In this document: piece after piece, positions 45,145 through 52,491 of the stretch | Position numbering within the stretch: position 1 is the first letter of the stretch | Layout: each line of letters opens with the position of its first letter | Assembly (NCBI GenBank): GCA_014642895.1 | Contig: BMJD01000016.1 | Location: 18,179-80,221, forward strand | Direction: 5' to 3' | Length of the DNA stretch: 62,043 nt | DNA from: Lentibacillus populi | Lineage (GTDB): Bacteria; Bacillota; Bacilli; Bacillales; Amphibacillaceae | Position numbers and translations under genes: made by a program | Notes under the pieces: model-generated | Database searches by the model: none | Seen by the model: only the letters and a program-made list of their open reading frames with translations | Told to the model about the DNA's origin: nothing

Positions 45145-45242
45145 GGGAGAGGTTGAGACGCTGGTGCACTCCACGGTCTTCAAAACCGATTGGGACGTCT
45201 TGTTAGACGTTTGGTGGGTTCGATTCCCATCCTTTCTCGCCA
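45145..45242 (+). tRNA. selC: tRNA-Sec (UCA anticodon)
   Basis: A 98-nt tRNA decoding UGA as selenocysteine. The acceptor stem has the diagnostic eight pairs (GGGAGAGG 45145-45152 with CCTTTCTC 45231-45238, two G-U), then G and encoded CCA (45240-45242). The anticodon TCA (45180-45182) lies in loop CTTCAAA. A long variable arm (ACGTCT-TGTT-AGACGT, 45195-45210) and a five-pair T stem around TTCGATT follow, giving the 8+5 coaxial stack of bacterial tRNA-Sec. It sits between selB and the IS element, on the strand opposite to selA and selB. Confidence 0.93.
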
Positions 45243-45317
45243 AATTTCAATTATGTTCTATTTTTACCAAGTGATTATATACGTTATCTTGCTCCCGCAC
45301 TGTTTTTTATGAACTGC

Positions 45318-45325
45318 TATATTTC
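45318..45325. repeat. Target-site duplication, left copy
   Basis: TATATTTC, identical to 46942-46949 on the other side of the IS element. Confidence 0.85.
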
Positions 45326-46941
45326 CTGGACAGTAAAAAGCTTTAAACATTAAGACACCATCCGATCATCACCGGAATCAAGCATTTCTTCCGTGTTTTT
45401 CCGTTGTTTTGAATTATTTTGGTTACGGTCAAAGGCGGGTTGCGAGCAAACATGAGAAAAATAAACCGGCGTAAATAAGCCATGACCGTAGCCTCCGAGA
45501 CAATAGACTTGGATGGCGCTCTCAGATAACGAAAGAAACGTACTGAACCCTTATGCGAAAATTTTACTGCAATTAATTGCAACAGACCCATGGCGATGCA
45601 ACTGCACATCACAAACCCTTCAATGGCCTTGACGGTTTGCTGGATGTTCCGCCTGTCTTTTAGCTCGGTGACTTGCTCCAACGGATGTGTCTCACTTTTT
45701 TTGAGATACCTTTTCAGCTTAGGCATGGATTTGCTCCAGAATTGGTAACTAAATCCACCGATCGCCTGCTTCATCTCCCGAAAGGTGCATTCGATTTTGA
45801 AACGATCCCCATACAAGTGAATGATATCGGCGGCTTCCAGCTTCAAATCGGTACTTACCAAAATAGAGACTCCTCCGTTAAACTTCACCAGCACAAAACG
45901 CAGCTCCTGGTAACGACCTTGTCCCCATAGTAAATCCAGACACAGGTATTGAACGGTTTCCTTTTTTCCGTACATCGTCACCTCGGCTGTTTGAAATTCG
46001 TCCGCTCGGCTTTGAAACAGTGTCTTCAACTTGATCATGTTTCCTTTTTTTCGCGGGCGTCCCCGTCCCTTCTTTTTCTTGGAAGGGTGCTCATAAGCAA
46101 CGGCGTTCATCTTAGCTCTGGTCACAAGGTGTAGCTGGACATCTCCTGACTGATTCCATTGGTTTAATCGTTTTAAGGCGGGAACGGATAGGAAATAACG
46201 ATCAAGAAGCAGGAGAGCATCCTCCTTCAACCCTTTTGACGCTTTAAAGCCTTGATCAATCACTTGAATCACATGGGATTCACATCGATCGGATGAATGG
46301 TCTCAGTCAAAAATGGCTTTGACTCCGTCGTGCAGATTGATGAATAAGGGCAAACAGAATCATTTCACCGGTGTGCCCATCAAAACACCGATACCACCAA
46401 ACAAATGGCCGAAAATGTATGCGGCTTTGGAGGTGTTCTCGGACTCCTGATGGAGCTTCTTGACACCAGGCATATGTCGGGCTTCTTTTGCCTGTTTCAT
46501 CCCATCTCCGACGAGCACTACTCGACCATTAAGGTAGAAAAGAGGGGCGAAACGCTTGACTGTCTGAAGCCATTTTCTTCGCAGGGATTCCAGCGACCAA
46601 GCAGAAGACCGAAAAAAATGTACCAGCGTCTCGTAACGATGACTGGGTAAGGCAAGGTCACGCATAATCGAGGTCAGACCCAACTGATCCGAGCGCAACA
46701 TCAAACCCATGATAATGGTAACAAACCAATGGAACGTTTTTTCCCGGGAAAAGCAGTGACGAAATTCGTTTAAAATGGTATTGATAAATTTCAACATAAT
46801 TGTGGCAATTTGCATGAAAGTAATGTATACTCTCATTTATAACCCTTTCAGCGAATCTGAGCTCCTTTCAGAGATATAGGCTGCACCTATATCATTCGCT
46901 AGAAAGGGTTATTTTTCCTGCTAGAACTTTTGACTGTCCAG
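45326..46941 (-). mobile_element. IS4-family insertion sequence (1616 bp)
   Basis: Terminal inverted repeats CTGGACAGTAAAAAG (left) and CTGGACAGTCAAAAG (right, reverse complement) differ at one position. A perfect 8-bp target duplication TATATTTC flanks the element. The right end also contains a hairpin (AACCCTTT...AAAGGGTT, 46843-46912). The element lies between selA and selC, 14 bp beyond the selA stop. An intact duplication suggests recent insertion, although its transposase is already damaged. Confidence 0.92.
45343..46836 (-). pseudogene. IS4-family transposase split by two in-frame UGA codons
   Basis: Two open frames, 46836-46360 (N-terminal 158 aa) and 46272-45343 (C-terminal 309 aa), are in the same reading frame. 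They are separated only by two UGA codons (about 46362 and 46290) with protein-like sequence between (FCLPLFINLHDGVKAIFD). The DDE elements are VLVGDGMKQAKE, LLLLDRYFL and the IS4 signature YGDRFKIECTFREMK (Y-2-R-3-E-6-K). The UGAs most simply are mutated UGG (Trp) codons, making a dead transposase. Selenocysteine insertion is formally possible beside selABC but lacks support. Confidence 0.88.
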
Positions 46942-46949
46942 TATATTTC
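46942..46949. repeat. Target-site duplication, right copy
   Basis: TATATTTC, identical to 45318-45325. Confidence 0.85.
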
Positions 46950-46955
46950 GATTTA

Positions 46956-48359
46956 TCATTCTATTTTTTTGAACACTTCTACAATAATCGGTATATCCTC
47001 AGTGGTTATAGTTCGAAAATCTAAAAGTACATGATTCTTTTTTAGTCGCGCTATAATTGGTGATGTGCCCTGTCGCAATCTAGAGTGTATAGTGTGCGAA
47101 TCTAGATTTAAATGTTTAACAGCTAAAACCAATGTAGGTATTTCTATACCTGGCATTGCCCCTCCCCCCACCTGTGAAGCACTATTTTCTATCTTAAAAA
47201 TCCATTTATTATCGTTATTATTGAAATGATCTGTAAACATCATTATTCGTTTTTCTATCTCACATATTGGAAGTGAAATGTCTCTTATAGTAGGTATATT
47301 GTTAAATTCCTCCCGTAAATAATTGCCAAGCGTTGCTTCCAAGGCAGCTAATGTCATTTTATCCACACGTAGTACCCTTGTTAGTTGATGCCGTTTCAAT
47401 TTATTTATAAGTTCTTTTTTTCCAATGATTATTCCGGCTTGAGGCCCACCAATCAGTTTATCCCCACTAAAAGATACAAGATCTACACCAGTTTCTATTA
47501 CTTTAGAAACGACTGGTTCATTCCCCATTTTAAAATCATATAAGGAACCACTTCCTAGATCTTCATAAATTAGGGGTTGATGATATTTCTTTGCAAGATT
47601 TACTAATTGTTTTGTTGAAATAGCATGAGTAAATCCTATAGTTTTAAAGTTGCTTTGGTGAACTTTCATCAATATGGCAGTTTCTTTATTAATTGCTTGT
47701 TCATAGTCATATAAATGAGTCCTATTTGTCGTACCAACTTCCTTAAGAATAGCATCACTTTCCTCCATAATGGATGAGATTCTAAATGCACCACCAATCT
47801 CAATAAGTTCCCCCCTAGAGATAACAACCTCTTTTTGTTTAGCAAAGGTCCTTAATATCAGAAAAACAGCTGCCGCGTTATTATTAACTACCATTGCTGC
47901 CTCGGAACCAGTGAGTTCCTTTAATAACACTTCGGTAATTTTATGTCGCGTTCCCCGTTCACCCTTATTTAGGTCATATTCAAGATTTGAATAGTTACCT
48001 GCAACAGCAGCTACTTGGCTGACTGCATCATTACTCAACCTCGTTCTTCCTATATTGGTATGTATAACGGTTCCCGTCGCATTTATAACCCTTTTAAGTT
48101 TAAGTGGTTTCAAATAAAGTTCAGATCTCATTTTTAACCTTTTAAAAACGTACTTTATCATTTCACTTTTGTTATAGGGATACTTATTACAGCATTTAGA
48201 TAGCATTTTTTGTCTAATACAATTAATTTCTTCTTGCACCCAATTAGTTAACCGTTTATTAGAAACTGAGGTTTCTGCCAATAGTAACCGAAACCGTTCA
48301 TCGCTTTGTATTAAATCAATGGATGGCAAATGCTGTAGATAATTCTTCAATTCAATCAC
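46956..48359 (-). CDS. selA: L-seryl-tRNA(Sec) selenium transferase
   Basis: PLP enzyme converting Ser-tRNA-Sec to Sec-tRNA-Sec with selenophosphate. The 467-aa protein has VINATGTVIHTNIGRTRLS, the PLP pocket MVVNNNAAAVFLIL, EDLGSGSLYD and the Schiff-base lysine in VSFSGDKLIGGPQAG. The C-terminal part (GGGAMPGIEIPTLVLAV, LLDFRTI) is complete. An IS element begins just beyond the stop, so selA is no longer contiguous with selB. The selenophosphate synthetase gene selD is not in the window. Confidence 0.95.
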   Translation of the reverse strand: MIELKNYLQHLPSIDLIQSDERFRLLLAETSVSNKRLTNWVQEEINCIRQKMLSKCCNKYPYNKSEMIKYVFKRLKMRSELYLKPLKLKRVINATGTVIHTNIGRTRLSNDAVSQVAAVAGNYSNLEYDLNKGERGTRHKITEVLLKELTGSEAAMVVNNNAAAVFLILRTFAKQKEVVISRGELIEIGGAFRISSIMEESDAILKEVGTTNRTHLYDYEQAINKETAILMKVHQSNFKTIGFTHAISTKQLVNLAKKYHQPLIYEDLGSGSLYDFKMGNEPVVSKVIETGVDLVSFSGDKLIGGPQAGIIIGKKELINKLKRHQLTRVLRVDKMTLAALEATLGNYLREEFNNIPTIRDISLPICEIEKRIMMFTDHFNNNDNKWIFKIENSASQVGGGAMPGIEIPTLVLAVKHLNLDSHTIHSRLRQGTSPIIARLKKNHVLLDFRTITTEDIPIIVEVFKKIE

Positions 48360-48463
48360 CCTACTTCTTTTTCATGAATTATATCATATTTATAGTTTTA
48401 AACTTGTAACTTAAGGAAATAGGTAATGAGTTTTTAAATTTTTTAAATTTTTTTAAATTTTTG

Positions 48464-48492
48464 TTGCATAATTAATATCTTTACGCTATAAT
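48464..48492 (+). promoter_or_regulatory. Promoter of the tat-mau-like operon
   Basis: TTGCAT, 17-bp spacer, perfect TATAAT, about 155 bp before tatC in the selA-tatC divergent gap, which is otherwise AT-rich without other signals. Confidence 0.65.
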
Positions 48493-48647
48493 ACAATTTA
48501 TATCGTACAGATTTCTCTTCCACCATACTAACCTACCTACATTAATTGAGAAATTAAGTTATTTACTACCAAACTAATTATTCCCACATCATTGTTAAAA
48601 CCTATCATTTACTTAAAAGTCTAATTACATTAATCAGGAGGTGTTTT

Positions 48648-49412
48648 ATGAATGAAGAAAAATTACAAAATTCTAATATAAAACTGCAAACGTTCGCAGA
48701 ACATATAGGTGAATTGAGAGGAAGAATCATCATAACCGTGTCCATTCTTCTTTGTCTTTTTCTTATTTCATATTTTTCAACACCATTTTTTCTAGGTGTC
48801 ATCAAATCCTCTGCTACACAGTATGGTCTAGACTTAAACGTATTTAAAGTAACCGAATCAGTTAAGATTTACATCAAAATAATGTTGGTTCAAGCATTAT
48901 CAGCAACCATACCAATAATTGTTGTTCAAATTTATTTATTTATTAAACCAGCTTTAAACATCCAAACTAGAAAAATGGCAATTCTTTTGGTTCCGATAGC
49001 ATCAATACTATTTTTCTTTGGAGCATTTTTGGGTTTCTATGTTATTTCTCCCATTTTGCTTTCATTTTTTATAAATGTCTCCAATACATTGGAATTGAAC
49101 ACTGTATATAATTTTACTGACTTCTTTGATTTTATATTCGCCATCTGTATTGTATTTGGATTAATTCTAGAGTTACCTGCTTTTTTATCATTTCTCACCC
49201 TTGTTGGTATAGTTTCTGTGAATTTGTTGAAAAAGTTACGCAAATTTATTTATCCTATTTTATGTCTGTTTTCTATGATTGTAACGCCACCGGATTTTTT
49301 CTCTGAAATAATTGTGATGTCCTTAGTATTTATTTTGTTTGAAATCAGTCTTTTGATATGTTCAGTTATTTCTTCCAAGCAAATTAATAATAGTAAAAAG
49401 ACACAAAACTAG
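48648..49412 (+). CDS. tatC: Sec-independent protein translocase TatC
   Basis: Twin-arginine translocase receptor subunit, exporting folded proteins. The 254-aa membrane protein has six hydrophobic segments and the conserved cytoplasmic N-terminal motif AEHIGELRGR (family H-x-x-E-L-R-x-R). Further conserved blocks are TESVKIYIKI and VFGLILELPAFL (the essential Glu of the core). Strong AGGAGG site. First gene of an operon; the dedicated Tat copy probably serves the MauA-like substrate three genes downstream. Confidence 0.9.
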   Translation: MNEEKLQNSNIKLQTFAEHIGELRGRIIITVSILLCLFLISYFSTPFFLGVIKSSATQYGLDLNVFKVTESVKIYIKIMLVQALSATIPIIVVQIYLFIKPALNIQTRKMAILLVPIASILFFFGAFLGFYVISPILLSFFINVSNTLELNTVYNFTDFFDFIFAICIVFGLILELPAFLSFLTLVGIVSVNLLKKLRKFIYPILCLFSMIVTPPDFFSEIIVMSLVFILFEISLLICSVISSKQINNSKKTQN

Positions 49413-49427
49413 TGGAGGTGAAAAAGG

Positions 49428-49613
49428 ATGCTTAGTCAAATTGGAATTCCTGGGGTAATTATTCTTCTTATTATTTGCATAGTCGCTTTTGGGGCAAAAA
49501 ACTTACCTGATATAGGCCGTTCTGTGGGAGAATCACTAAAAGAGTTTAAAGGTGCATTTAATGACGAAAGAAAAGCGGTTGATCAAGAGTCAAATCAAAA
49601 GGAGGGTCAGTAA
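49428..49613 (+). CDS. tatA: TatA/E-family translocase pore subunit
   Basis: A 61-aa single-span protein forming the Tat conduit with TatC. A short helix (IPGVIILLIICIVAFGAKNL) leads into the amphipathic helix with PDIGRSVGESLKEFKGAFND, the classic TatA FG-x-x-x-LP/G-R-x-G pattern. RBS GGAGGTG. The 3' end overlaps the possible start of the next gene. Confidence 0.93.
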   Translation: MLSQIGIPGVIILLIICIVAFGAKNLPDIGRSVGESLKEFKGAFNDERKAVDQESNQKEGQ

Positions 49614-50139
49614 TGGGATAACACATAATATTTTAATCAGCTTCTTGATCATGTTTTTTTTTCTATCAGGATTTCTTAAAATAGTTAGTATAAAACAATT
49701 TTCGTCATTAGTTTTGGAATATAGGGTTTTGCCAAAAAGGATTTCAATCATTGTTGGTTATATTGTTCCATTCTTGGAAGTCGCATTTGCATTTCTAATC
49801 CTATTTTCCAAAACATTCATCTTTGGTGTCCTGGGCATTCAGTGTTTATTATTAAGTTTTGGCTATGCAATTTTAAATGTAATAAAGAATAAGAGAATAA
49901 TAGCATGTGGTTGTTACGGAAAATTCCTGGATGCCAAAGCAGATAATTTTTCCCTTCTAAAGATCTTACTGATTTCTTTAATAAATGTATTTGTCCTTGT
50001 TGTCCCGAAGTCAGTAAACTTTGGAATAGAGCAATATATTGCGGGATTTTCCCTTATTTTCTTTTTGATAATTATCCAAAAGCTATGGTCTTACCATAAA
50101 TCTACAGTTGACTTACTAAAAAAACATGATGCATTGTGA
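49561..50139 (+). CDS. MauE-like (DoxX-fold) membrane protein
   Basis: A membrane protein of up to 192 aa with about four helices, resembling MauE, which assists maturation of methylamine dehydrogenase and related Cys-rich proteins. FLSGFLKIVSIKQFSSLVLE, YRVLPKRI and VPFLEVAFAFLILF are family-like, and a conserved-looking Cys pair lies in IIACGCYGKFLDA. The start is unclear. ATG 49561 follows AAAGGTG inside tatA. A far better site (AAGGAGGG) precedes ATG 49613, which is one base out of frame (ATGGGATAA). A missing G there, real or a sequencing error, would give a perfect start. Confidence 0.78.
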   Translation: MTKEKRLIKSQIKRRVSNGITHNILISFLIMFFFLSGFLKIVSIKQFSSLVLEYRVLPKRISIIVGYIVPFLEVAFAFLILFSKTFIFGVLGIQCLLLSFGYAILNVIKNKRIIACGCYGKFLDAKADNFSLLKILLISLINVFVLVVPKSVNFGIEQYIAGFSLIFFLIIIQKLWSYHKSTVDLLKKHDAL

Positions 50140-50150
50140 GGGGGCATTAA

Positions 50151-50720
50151 ATGAATTTCTTAATCTATTCAAATATAGCATTGTGGATTTTACTTATCCT
50201 GGTGATTATTTCATTAATCATGGTTTTTCGCCAGTTTGGGGAGGTATATTTAAAATCAAGTGACTCAATATCACGGGATGGACTAGCGATTGGAGAGAAA
50301 ACTCCTGAGCTTAATATCCCTTTGGTTAATGGAAACGGAAAATTTAATAACGCAATGTTTCAGTATAATCCTACACTGTTAACCTTTGTTTCTCCTAATT
50401 GCGGAGCGTGTAAAAATATGGTCCCTGAATTGAAAGATGCAATTTATCAATATAAAGATAGATTCAATTTTATCTTAATTACTATTGGTAAAAAGGAAGA
50501 AAACCAGCAGTTAATACAAAACTTTGATATCAGTGATGTACTTTATGTTGATGAGGATATGAAAGTATTTCAAGACTTTAGGGTTAGGGTTACACCTTTT
50601 GCATTCATGGTCAATGAGGATGGGGTGGTAATAGAAAAAGGACTTAATAATGGAATGGATCACATTCGTAATTTTATTGATATTGTTGAAAAAAAACCAT
50701 TCCAGGTGATAAATAATTAG
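50151..50720 (+). CDS. MauD-like membrane-anchored thioredoxin
   Basis: A 189-aa thiol-disulfide oxidoreductase. One N-terminal helix (ALWILLILVIISLIMVF) anchors an outward thioredoxin/TlpA domain. GLAIGEKTPELNIPLVNG opens the domain, the redox site is VSPNCGACKNMVPEL (CGAC), and the cis-proline is in VRVTPFAFMVNEDG. MauD forms or sorts disulfides in the MADH light chain, which has six; here it would act on the MauA-like product downstream. RBS GAGGGGG. Confidence 0.87.
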   Translation: MNFLIYSNIALWILLILVIISLIMVFRQFGEVYLKSSDSISRDGLAIGEKTPELNIPLVNGNGKFNNAMFQYNPTLLTFVSPNCGACKNMVPELKDAIYQYKDRFNFILITIGKKEENQQLIQNFDISDVLYVDEDMKVFQDFRVRVTPFAFMVNEDGVVIEKGLNNGMDHIRNFIDIVEKKPFQVINN

Positions 50721-50736
50721 GGAGGGTGACATATTT

Positions 50737-51165
50737 ATGCGGAATTTTATACAAATCTTTGATGAGATTTCAAAAAGAATTTCAGAAAACATTGCAAGGA
50801 AGGTTGATCGAAAGCAATTTTTGAAAACCATTCTAGCAAGTGCTTTTACAGGATTTGCTATATTTTTTATCAACCCAATTAAAGGGCTTGCAGCAAGTCA
50901 TAGCTGGTGTGAGGTTTGGAAAAGGTCCGGGCAAGGCTGTCAGCCCCCACGCGGTAAATTTTGCAGCGGTTGTGGTAGTTCTAAGTGTCCGTCAGGTTAT
51001 AAGGTTTCATATGCCTGGGGATACCGTTCAACTGGTTGTTGGTGTATCCCAGGGAGTGGATACGACCGAGTATGTTGCGACTGTACAAAGTCCAGTAATG
51101 TAAACTCACCACATTCAAGTGATTGCGGGTGCAGCCACATTATAAGGACAAACACTTTATTATAA
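50737..51165 (+). CDS. MauA-like (methylamine dehydrogenase light chain-like) Cys-rich Tat substrate
   Basis: A 142-aa exported protein. The N-terminus (FDEISKRISENIARKVDRKQ) and the following FLK plus hydrophobic stretch resemble the MauA Tat leader, with DRKQFLK in place of RRxFxx. The mature part has 12 cysteines in 70 residues (WCEVWKRSGQGCQ, FCSGCGSSKCPSGY, STGCWCIPG, RVCCDC, CGC), spaced like the MADH light chain from memory. The Trp in YAWGYRSTGC would align with the first TTQ tryptophan. The Asp before the CC pair in MADH appears as Val. The usual C-terminal half with the second Trp is missing in this frame, but NINW occurs at 51164-51175 in the +1 frame. Confidence 0.72.
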   Translation: MRNFIQIFDEISKRISENIARKVDRKQFLKTILASAFTGFAIFFINPIKGLAASHSWCEVWKRSGQGCQPPRGKFCSGCGSSKCPSGYKVSYAWGYRSTGCWCIPGSGYDRVCCDCTKSSNVNSPHSSDCGCSHIIRTNTLL

Positions 51166-51343
51166 TATTAATTGGAATAATTGCTACAACACCGTTGATA
51201 TTGAAGGTAAACTTACTATTTTCCAAGCTCCTACATCTTTAAAAATAGGAATTGTAATGCAAGAATCTGGATGTATAAGGGATTTTCACAAGAAGTTGCC
51301 AGACCAATCAAGGAAATCGTTTTAAAATTTATAGGTTATTAAG
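51123..51343 (+). pseudogene. Possible degenerate small membrane-protein gene
   Basis: Between the MauA-like stop and the selenoprotein gene, two frames look coding in succession. 51129-51228 encodes a hydrophobic stretch (HFIIILIGIIATTPLILKVN). From about 51211 another frame gives NARIWMYKGFSQEVARPIKE up to a stop at 51341-51343. One base change near 51220 would join them into a protein of about 70 aa. This conflicts with the alternative that the MauA-like frame itself is shifted here. I cannot decide between them. Confidence 0.3.
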
Positions 51344-51399
51344 TGAATGATATGACTAAAATGCATTAAAAAAGTATATTAATTAAGGGGGTGGGCAAA

Positions 51400-52095
51400 G
51401 TGTTGACAACAGGTATTTTATTATGCTTGTTTACTGCAATTGTTGCTGGCTATTCGAAACTTTGCACATATTGAGGAATTAATGTAACCCTTGAGGTTAT
51501 GCATCTCGGTGAGATGTACAGACTAAGAAGCGAGTGGAAGGCTTTATTACTTTACATCATGTTATCCGGAATTAGCGGAGCAATTTTTGGGTTTATTATT
51601 GTCACAGGGGTATTTTATATAACGTTTTGGTTAGCCCCTTTTATAAAGTTTTTTACTTTGTTTATATTTATTATTGTATTGATTCTAAAGGAAGCTAATA
51701 TAATTAAGATATGGTTGCCACAAAACCATTGGCAAATTCCATCATCTTGGTTATTTCATTCTAAGGTAGTAAATATGGGCATCTGGGGATCTGTTTTAGG
51801 TGCGGGTGTATTTACTTATATACCATATACATCTTTTTACGCGTTGTATATTTTTTCAGGAATTGCATTTAGTCCAATATACGGTTTAATTTTTGGATTC
51901 GTCTATGGGTTTACGAGGGCTTTGACTCCCTTAATCTATGTTGTTTTACGGAATAACCAAGTAATTAAAGGAGATAATGATCCAACAAATATATTAAATC
52001 TACGAGGTTTCAATAAACCGATAAACATTATAGTGCTTTTTATGTTATTACTATATTCAGTTATTACAATGATTATTATATATATCAATAATTAG
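51400..52095 (+). CDS. Candidate selenoprotein: membrane protein with in-frame UGA in a CxxU motif
   Basis: Read with UGA 51472-51474 as selenocysteine, one frame gives 231 aa: a first helix (LTTGILLCLFTAIVAGYS), then KLC-T-Y-Sec-GINVTLEV (Cys 22, Sec 25) and about five more helices. A GTG start at 51400 follows AAGGGGG with eight-base spacing. The downstream fragment alone (ATG 51499) has no properly spaced ribosome site and would lack the first helix. A hairpin (TGTAACC / GGTTATG with loop CTTGA, 51483-51501) lies at bacterial-SECIS distance from the UGA. selA, selB and tRNA-Sec lie within 9 kb. The family is unknown to me; a redox role with the MauD/MauE-like proteins is inferred. Confidence 0.78.
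51475..51504 (+). promoter_or_regulatory. Candidate bacterial SECIS element
   Basis: Immediately after the UGA, a seven-pair stem (51483-51489 with 51495-51501, two G-U pairs) closes a five-base loop CUUGA containing a G. The loop begins 16 nt after the UGA, within the range described for bSECIS elements. Confidence 0.55.
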
Positions 52096-52175
52096 TTGTC
52101 TAAGCCGTCAAACTGAATTATTGATGGTATGTGGTATTTGACTCACTATGTCAACCCTTTTCAACATCTGTTGTA

Positions 52176-52398
52176 TATATAACCCGAGTTTGGCGACAAA
52201 AATTTCCAAACGCAGTCATGGCAGGGGTTTTGAGCTTTAACCTAAATATTGTAGTCCTAAATTTCGATTTTAGCCATTTTATAGGCTGGTGTGACAGACT
52301 TTATAGCATCTTTTTTCGTTTAGGACTCCTTTATTAATATGGCAAAAGCACTGTTATATCAACAATTGGAAAAAATTTACGCCAAACTCGGGATATAA
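52176..52398. mobile_element. MITE-like foldback element
   Basis: CCCGAGTTTGGCG (52183-52195) recurs inverted at 52380-52392; similarity continues outward (ATATA) and inward (AAAAATTTCC). A second perfect inverted repeat AGTCCTAAA (52254-52262 / 52319-52327) is nested inside. No transposase is present. It fills most of the gap between the selenoprotein candidate and the DUF4871 gene. Confidence 0.55.
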
Positions 52399-52491
52399 GA
52401 TAAAAGATTTTAGACCCAGCTTTGTTGGGGAGTTCTTCAGATTCCCGTATAATTTGATCAAGAATGTACTAAATTAAAGGTGGTTTGTTGC

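Noticed and set aside
46290-46365. The two UGA codons of the IS4 transposase as selenocysteine codons
   Set aside because: Both fall at likely Trp positions, there is no redox motif or SECIS-like hairpin I could see, and transposase chemistry does not need Sec.
51499-52095. A complete 198-aa membrane protein starting at ATG 51499
   Set aside because: GAGG lies only a few bases from that ATG, the first helix would be lost, and the frame continues upstream through a single UGA to a well-placed GTG.
52131-52337. A 68-aa + strand frame between the selenoprotein and DUF4871 genes
   Set aside because: It lies inside the inverted-repeat element, lacks a ribosome site and shows no recognisable motif.
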